Source: Isotricha intestinalis (lineage: Eukaryota > Ciliophora > Litostomatea > Vestibuliferida > Isotrichidae). From it: a stretch of 13,510 nt of DNA. The notes below the pieces were generated by a model. The model was not told where the DNA came from and did not search any database. It was given only the letters and a program-made list of their open reading frames with translations. Positions 8,131 through 13,510 of this stretch are shown in pieces (position 1 is the first letter of the stretch; each line of letters begins with the position of its first letter). The stretch lies in the NCBI GenBank assembly GCA_023807065.1, contig JAJJLU010000950.1:1-13510 (forward strand), read 5' to 3'. A program made the position numbers and the translations under genes.

Positions 8131-9628
8131 TTAAATTAATATATCTAGATTTGAATAATGAGAATATGAACAATCATCATTTGTGTTTTTATTTTTTGAT
8201 TTTAATAAAATAAAATCTTCAAAAGAAAATTGTTTAACACGATAATGTCTACTTTTTTTTGGTTCTGATAGTTTTATAAAATCATAATTTAAATCAGTCA
8301 TAACATTAGATTCATCTATATTTATACTAAAATTTGGCTCTCCGAATAAATTATTATTTTGTTCTAAATTTATATTTTGTTCATTATTGTTTATATCAAA
8401 TAAATTTTTCTCTTTTTTATTTGATGTTGAAGATTCTGAATAATTATCTTTATTGTCTTTATAATTAAAATCATAATTATTATTATTCATATTATAAATA
8501 TTATAATTGTAGTCTTCGACTTGTAAATTAAGAAGAATTTCTGAAAATTCTTTTTCTTTTTTACTGTCTTTTTTTGAATTTGAAAAATTACTTATTTGAA
8601 TTATTCCAAATATTCTATTTAATTTTTCTTCTGATATAATAACTTTTTTTTTTTGGAAAATATCTAATATTTTATTGCAAAGTTGATTCTTTATAAAAAC
8701 TGCATCATAATTTTGAATATAAGGATTATTCTTAATTAAAAAGTTCTTCATATTTTTTTTTGAATAAAGTGAGCTAAAATAAATTTATATGTATTTATTC
8801 TTACTAATAATTTTTTAAAGTTAAATTAAAATCATTAATTTTCACTTTAATAGAACCAATAAAATGAACTCTTAAAAAATCTTTAGAAGATATATTATCT
8901 AATTTTATTTTTCCAGATTTTAGAACTTTAATATAATTTTTTAATTCTTTACAAATTCCAATACTTAAATTTTCAATTCTCATTAATTTTTCTTCTAAAG
9001 AAATCCAATCTTTAACATCTTCAATTTTTTCATTTGTTACTTTAGAAAGTTGAATATAGAAATTTTCTAATTTTTCTTTATGTAATTTTTTTCTTTCAAT
9101 AACTAATTCTTTAATAATTCTTGATTTAATTTGTATATCTTTAATATTAGATAATTGAATAATTAATTTATCAACAGACTCTTTTTCATTTAATTCATTA
9201 TTAGATTCATTTAATTTTTTATTTAAATTAGATTTTTTTGAATTTAATGATTCTAGAGAATTTATTTCTTGAGGTAATTGTGATTTATTTTTTATCAAAT
9301 CATCCATAATTTCAATTTTTGGATTTAATAAATGTTTCTTTTTCTTTAATAAATTACAAAAATCATCAATGTTAAAATTTTGTTTTAATTCTTCATTTTC
9401 TATAATGAAATCTTTATTTCCTTCTTCATTTTGTGATTTATTAGATATATTATTCTTAAAAGTGTTTGAATTTGATTTTGTAAAAGTTATTACTAAAGGA
9501 AAATTTTGATTTTTATTTTTACAATTATAAAATATCATATCACCATCTGTTTGTTTCCATTGAAAACAGTCATTATTTTTTTTAAAACTAAAAAACGACT
9601 TTTCATTATTCATTTTAATCAATTTCAT
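8131..9628 (-). CDS. Two-exon gene, 488 residues, unknown function
   Basis: Two frames, each readable alone, join through a 31-nt intron (8774-8804). Exon 1 is 9628-8805 and exon 2 is 8773-8131. The exon-1 stop TAG contains the G of the intron's GT; splicing turns TA|G into TA|C (Tyr) and continues in frame through SLYSKKN into the MKNFLIKNN frame. I start at MKLIKMNNEK (ATG 9626-9628; ATG 9611-9613 is also possible). The frame is open to 9742, but that extension is hydrophobic and looks like untranslated AT-rich DNA. The N-terminus has a compact CFQWKQTDGDMIFYNC segment, perhaps a small beta domain. A coiled coil spans about 140-230, a more ordered helical region (EEKLMRIENLSIGICKELKN) follows, and the tail is Asn-rich and acidic with a basic SEPKKSRHYRVKQFSFEDF motif. 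No family recognised. Confidence 0.72.
8774..8804 (-). other. 31-nt spliceosomal intron
   Basis: On the minus strand it starts GTAAGAATAA and ends TTTATTTTAG. Removal joins two otherwise separate frames without a frame change and removes the exon-1 stop. GTAAG is a strong 5' splice site. Confidence 0.8.
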
Positions 9629-11276
9629 TAATTTGATAAATAAGTAAAAATAAAAAAAATTTTTAATGGGATGTTCTCTAATATAAAGATTTATTATTTT
9701 TGTTGTTTGTAAAAATATTGAAATAATAAAAAGAAAATACAAATGATATAACTTGAAATATAGGAGTTAATAATGAGAATTATATTGTTTCTTCAATTAT
9801 AAATTTAAATATATAAATGTAATAATAAGAATTTTGAGACAAATATTAAAAAATATAGAAAGAATAATAATACTAAATTTGATTTAAGAGTTGAGAAAAC
9901 TTTAAAAGTAATTTTTTGAAAATATTATACATTATTATGAACTACTAATTTTCAAATACAATATATAATAAAAGAAAAAACTTAGTTAAATGGGAAATCT
10001 TAATAAATTATATTTAAAAATTTAATAGACAAAAATTCAATTAATAAAATAATAATCGAAATTAAAAATTTTTTAGAGCATTGATTTTAATCATTTGGAA
10101 ATAGTTATAATTTCAATTGAACAATAAAAGAGAAAAAAAATGTTTTTTGATTCAAGAAAAAATAAACCATTGAGTTATTAAATTAGAAAAGTAATGTTTG
10201 ATGCACAAAGATATAATATTATTGTGGAATTAATTTTTTAAAATAAAATATGGTTTTTTTTCATTATGGATGAACAAAAGGTATTAACTGCAAAAAGGTA
10301 ATTCATTTCATATATTGATATTTATTAATTAATTATATGATATATAAACTTATTATATATCTATACTATCTCAAAAACAATTATTCTTCTAAATTATCTA
10401 ATATTATGTAGAAGTTTAACTTAAAATATTAGGTCTTGAAAATTTGAATTTAGATATTTAAACAGGTTAAACTTTAAATAAATTAAGACAAAATATATTT
10501 TGTTAACCAAAATTTTTTGTCAAAAGGGATTTTTGAATGAATAATTAACGAATTAACTAAAATTTTAAGTAAGAAATTGTTTGATAAAATAATATTTATT
10601 GTTATAAATAGATATGTAATTATTTGAAATAAACTTTTTAATTTAAGGATCGAATAAATTTGATAGATATAAATGTCACACTCAAAAAAATGACGTATAA
10701 ATACAATCAAGTAAACTAATTCGTAAATCAAGATAATATATTAATCGAGGAAAAATCAAAAAATATTGAATTTTTAAAAGTATTTTTCTAAAGGAGAATT
10801 AGAATTATTATTGCCTGATGGTTAAGAAAATCAAAAATTATAACTAAAAAAGGGATAATATCAAAATATTTTGAAATTTTTGCTATATCAAGTCAACAAA
10901 TTTCAAATTTAAACTCATGAATAATTATGAAGTGGAAATAAGAAGATTACTTTGTAAAATTTGTTTCAATTTGATTAATTTTAAAAGTATTGGGAAATAA
11001 ATATATAAATTATTTAATTTTGCGTGGTGTTTAATAAAAGTTCAAAACAATAATTTAATTTATATAAATTCTTTATAATTAATAAAATAAAAAAACATTA
11101 AAATTCATATTTTAATTATCTTAAATCTAATTAAAATTGAGAAGACTATTTTATTTTTTATTTAATAATTATAAATAAAACTTCTATGAATATAGTATTA
11201 ATAATGTTTATACCATAAATAAACATTTTATTCTACAAATAACCATATATTAATATATATGATTTATAAAAAAAGT
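9629..11276. other. 1.6-kb region without an intact gene
   Basis: No ATG-initiated frame of convincing coding character is found on either strand; an 82-codon minus frame at 10483-10731 looks like an antisense shadow. Most of 9743-10130 is low-complexity AT-rich DNA. From about 10140 to 10930 the plus strand looks less AT-rich and carries the decayed coding tract listed separately. The remainder, to 11276, is AT-rich spacer. No tRNA, rRNA or tandem repeat was seen. Confidence 0.6.
10140..10930 (+). pseudogene. Decayed coding tract, possibly a Piwi/Argonaute PAZ-domain remnant
   Basis: The plus strand reads as protein-like only if TAA/TAG triplets are passed over and frames are switched: from ATG 10140 (MFFDSRKNKPLSY, RKVMFDAQRYNIIVEL, MDEQKVLTAKR), a second frame to TGA 10534-10536, a third at 10585-10789 and a fourth at 10790-10927. 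The third contains MTYKYNQVN and NILIEEKSKNIEFLKVFF. The spacing (25 residues from the Tyr of TYK to the Phe of EFL) and pattern resemble the TYRIDDID...ISFxxYY part of Piwi PAZ domains. That is memory-based and weak. TAA is expected often in such AT-rich DNA, so skipping it is permissive. No intact product is possible under the standard code. Confidence 0.3.
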
Positions 11277-12069
11277 TTATTTATTAATTAATTTATCATC
11301 ACTTTTCCTATTTTTTTCATTATTTTCACTATTCATATAATCATTATTCAATATATAATTAAAAGAATTTATATTTTGGTTTATATTCTTAATTTCATTT
11401 ATTATACTCTCTCTATTTGTTTTCTTTTTTACAACATTAAAATCATTCGAATTATTATTTGATATAAATCCAATATTATTCATTAAAAAATGATTATTTT
11501 CTGTAACTGGAGAATTTAAAAATGGATTTATGAATTGGAAATTTTGAGGATAATATATATTATTAAAATCCATATTCAAATTTGGAAAAGATTGGAATTG
11601 AATATAATTAGGAAATTGATTAATTAAATTAAAATTATTATTTGAACTAAAAGTATTTACTTGATTATCATTGTTTTTTATAAAATCAAAATTATTTGAA
11701 TTTTCACTTTTTATTTTTTTCTCCTTTTTAGATTCCTTTTTGGGAATATTACTTTTATCCTCTATATCACAAAATAAATTATTATACTATTAAAATAAAA
11801 TAAATATTTACATCTTTTAAATTATAAGTTTCTTCAGCTTTGATTGGAATTGTAATATATTTTTGAATAAAATCATCAACGGAATCAGAAGAACAAAATA
11901 AAGACTTTTGATTCGAATTTTTAGGAATTAAACAAAGAAAAATATTTACATCACATAAAACTGAGAGTTCCATTGCTTTTTTTATTAAACCTTTTTTTCT
12001 TTTAATATATGTAATATTCCTATTTCTTTCACTTTTTATTCTTTCGATTTTTATCTTATTCCTTCCCAT
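11277..12069 (-). CDS. MEF2-type MADS-box transcription factor, two exons
   Basis: Exon 1 (12069-11812) encodes a full MADS box at the extreme N-terminus: MGRNKIKIERI, ERNRNITYIKRKKGLIKKA, ELSVLCDVNIFLCLI. The MGRxKIxIxxI start and KRKxGLxKKAxELSVLCD core place it with MEF2-like rather than SRF-like proteins. A DNA-binding dimer that recognises an A/T-rich core is the known family role, in the nucleus. A helical SVDDFIQKYI segment follows, as in MEF2 domains of protists. A 25-nt intron (11787-11811) is removed in phase 0 after NLKD, and exon 2 (11786-11277, TAA) continues YNNLFCDIEDKSN with a basic KKESKKEKKIK patch and a long Asn/Phe/Pro-rich tail, likely disordered activation sequence. Total 255 residues. 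Without splicing the protein would stop nine residues past the exon. It is divergent from the FHA gene. Confidence 0.9.
11787..11811 (-). other. 25-nt spliceosomal intron
   Basis: On the minus strand it starts GTAAATATTT and ends TTTTAATAG, in phase 0. Splicing connects the MADS exon to a 169-codon open frame. Using the next downstream AG puts exon 2 in a frame with an early stop, so this acceptor is preferred. Confidence 0.85.
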
Positions 12070-12291
12070 TTATAATTCTTATGATAGAAATATGTAATCT
12101 TAATATATTATTTAAAAAATTATATTTGTTAAATTTATTTAATGGATTTTTTATTTAATAACAGGAATAAATAGAATAATTGTGAAAAAATTATTAATAT
12201 TTAGTTTAGATTAACTTTTATTTTAATGCAATTTTGTTTTATTTTTAAATATAACTTTATTCATAATTTAAATAATAAAAAATTAAAATAA
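12070..12291. promoter_or_regulatory. Divergent intergenic region between MADS-box and FHA genes
   Basis: The 222 nt between the two start codons must hold both promoters and both 5' leaders. It is AT-rich throughout with no distinct TATA element visible against the background and no CArG box (CC-6 A/T-GG), so there is no sign that the MADS protein binds its own promoter through a classic site. Confidence 0.4.
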
Positions 12292-13328
12292 ATGGGAAAT
12301 GTAAAAATAAAAAAATATAATATAATAAAATATAGTGTTGTAATCGAAAAACAGAAGTTGAATCAGATTTAAATATAATGAAAGAAAAAATGGAAATTTA
12401 TCCAAATAAAAATGGAAATAATAATGAAATAAAAGTTAAATATTTTAAAACTCCAACAAATACAATTCCAGTAACAAATGAAACAATAAATTTAGAACCT
12501 AAATTTATTTCAAGAGATAATGATTTTCTTTTAAATAATTATCCAGGTATTTTAGAAATTACAGTTATAGGTTCTCAATCAATGTCCTTTGGAACTAAAA
12601 TTAAAATTAATAAAAATGGATTAATGGAAAAATCTTTAAGAAATATTAATAGTAATATAACTTATTTTGGATTTATTGATGATATAAATAATCAAAATAA
12701 TGAAAATTCAATTGATTATTTAATTCCACAAAAAAAATTTGAAGATGAAAATAATGATAATTTAAAATTCAGTGGAAGATTTTTTAGAATTTTTTATAAT
12801 AATAAAAATTTAAATTATTATTTAAGAGATTTAGGAAATTGTATTGGAACATATGTTAAAATTTTTGAACCTATTATTTTAAAAAATAATGATATGATAA
12901 ATATAGGAGATACGTATTTAATATTTAATTTTGAAGATTCAAATAATGAAAATGAAATAATTAAAAATGATATAATTAATATTAAATTATCAGAATTGAA
13001 TAAAAACAAAGAAAGTCAAAATAGGAGTTTTTCATATAATTCAAATAAAAAAATTATTAGAATAGGAAGAAAAAAACATAATAATGATATTGAATTAGAA
13101 GATTCTTTAGTTTCTAAAGTTAATAGTAATATTCAATATTATGAAAATGAAGGTTGGAAAATTAAAGATGGAAATGAAATTATTTCTCCAACTGGTCAAA
13201 ATAAAATTATACATAGTACTAATGGAACTTGGATTCTTGCAATTGATGATTTTATAATTCATGAAAATATGATTTTTAAAAGTAATTTCAATCTTTTTAA
13301 ATGTAATTTTATTCAAGAAATTAATTGA
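12292..13328 (+). CDS. FHA-domain protein with MGNCC myristoylation/palmitoylation start, two exons
   Basis: The frame is coding-like upstream of ATG 12378, back to 12336, where it meets an intron acceptor. A 9-nt first exon (12292-12300, ATG GGA AAT) joins in phase 0 across a 35-nt intron to TGT TGT AAT, giving MGNCCNRKTEVESDLNIMKE and 333 residues in all, ending TGA. Gly2 followed by two Cys is the classic dual-acylation signal, so membrane attachment is predicted. Two FHA or FHA-like regions follow. The first (about 74-205) has FSGRFFRIFY, LRDLGNCIGTYVKI and INIGDTYLIF. The second (about 243-328) has IIRIGRKKHNNDIELED, SKVN and STNGTW. FHA domains bind phosphothreonine peptides. I recall similar double-FHA proteins with a final STNGTW...DGMxFK block in ciliates (from memory). 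The usual His of the SRxH motif is Asn266 in the second domain. Confidence 0.88.
12301..12335 (+). other. 35-nt spliceosomal intron after a 9-nt first exon
   Basis: It starts GTAAAAATAA and ends AAAATATAG, in phase 0. The evidence is the open, charged frame from 12336 to ATG 12378 and the MGNCC sequence created by the join. If transcription began after it, ATG 12378 would be the start and the acylation signal would be lost. Confidence 0.78.
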
Positions 13329-13471
13329 TAAATAATATTGTTTAATTGATTATTATCAAATATTTAGATATTTTAAATATTTTATAAATAATATAATTTC
13401 GTATTACTATAAATTTTTTTGTTGAAAATAAATATTTTTAAGAAATATACTTACATTTGAGAATAAAATAT

Positions 13472-13510
13472 GGGGATTGGGGATTGGGGATTGGGGATTG
13501 GGGATTGGGG
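13472..13510 (+). repeat. Perfect (GGGGATT)5-GGGG array, possible telomere
   Basis: Six GGGG blocks separated by ATT run to the end of the window without a mismatch. The G-rich strand points 5'->3' outward, as at a right-hand chromosome end, and begins 143 nt after the FHA stop. The unit resembles TTGGGG-type telomeres of ciliates with one added A. It could form a G-quadruplex. Whether the chromosome really ends here cannot be seen. Confidence 0.7.

Noticed and set aside
9629..9742. N-terminal extension of the two-exon gene (MYFLFIISIFLQ...)
   Set aside because: Open but hydrophobic and unlike the rest of the gene; two better-placed Met codons follow. A signal peptide is possible but does not fit the charged, cytosolic-looking body.
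12818..13316. Two minus-strand ORFs
   Set aside because: Both are antisense to the FHA gene.
1..13510. tRNA, rRNA, CRISPR or bacterial operon features
   Set aside because: No T-loop GTTCRAAYC-like motif, no regularly spaced repeats, and no ribosome-binding-site pattern were seen; the gene content is eukaryotic.

Overview
This is a very AT-rich eukaryotic sequence. It carries a MEF2-type MADS-box gene, a Rab GTPase with a CxC prenylation tail and an FHA protein with an N-myristoylation start. I find three very small spliceosomal introns of 25, 31 and 35 nt (GTAA...TAG), each of which restores or extends a reading frame. Genes are short and close together. Tiny introns, extreme AT content, a ciliate-like FHA protein and a GGGGATT array at the right edge suggest an AT-rich ciliate or similar protist. 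Intact genes use TAA, TAG and TGA as stops and CAA/CAG for Gln, so the code looks standard. The taxon is inference.

Layout. 3-2062: the 3' part of a nucleotidyltransferase-like gene (+) and a frame-broken coiled-coil gene (+). 2063-3968: a frame-broken gene and a peptidoglycan-binding/C39-peptidase-like gene (both -), flanked by two sites where a G-rich tract runs directly into its C-rich complement (2063-2087 and 3928-3964). 4094-7300: one (+) and two (-) coding tracts broken by indels, mostly in A-runs. 7391-9628: Rab GTPase (-) and a two-exon gene of unknown function (-). 9629-11276: 1.6 kb without an intact gene, containing a decayed coding tract that may derive from a Piwi protein. 11277-13328: MADS-box gene (-, two exons) and FHA gene (+, two exons), divergently arranged around a 222-nt spacer. 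13472-13510: five perfect GGGGATT units plus a final GGGG, running to the end of the window.

The genes do not form an obvious pathway. The main structural question is whether the G-rich/C-rich junctions are fused chromosome ends. If so, 3943-13510 would be a roughly 9.6-kb chromosome with telomere-like repeat at both ends. The main gene-level oddities are a C39-like protein lacking the catalytic Cys and probably the catalytic His, a 9-nt first coding exon encoding Met-Gly-Asn that joins Cys-Cys by splicing, and a cluster of frame-broken genes between intact ones.
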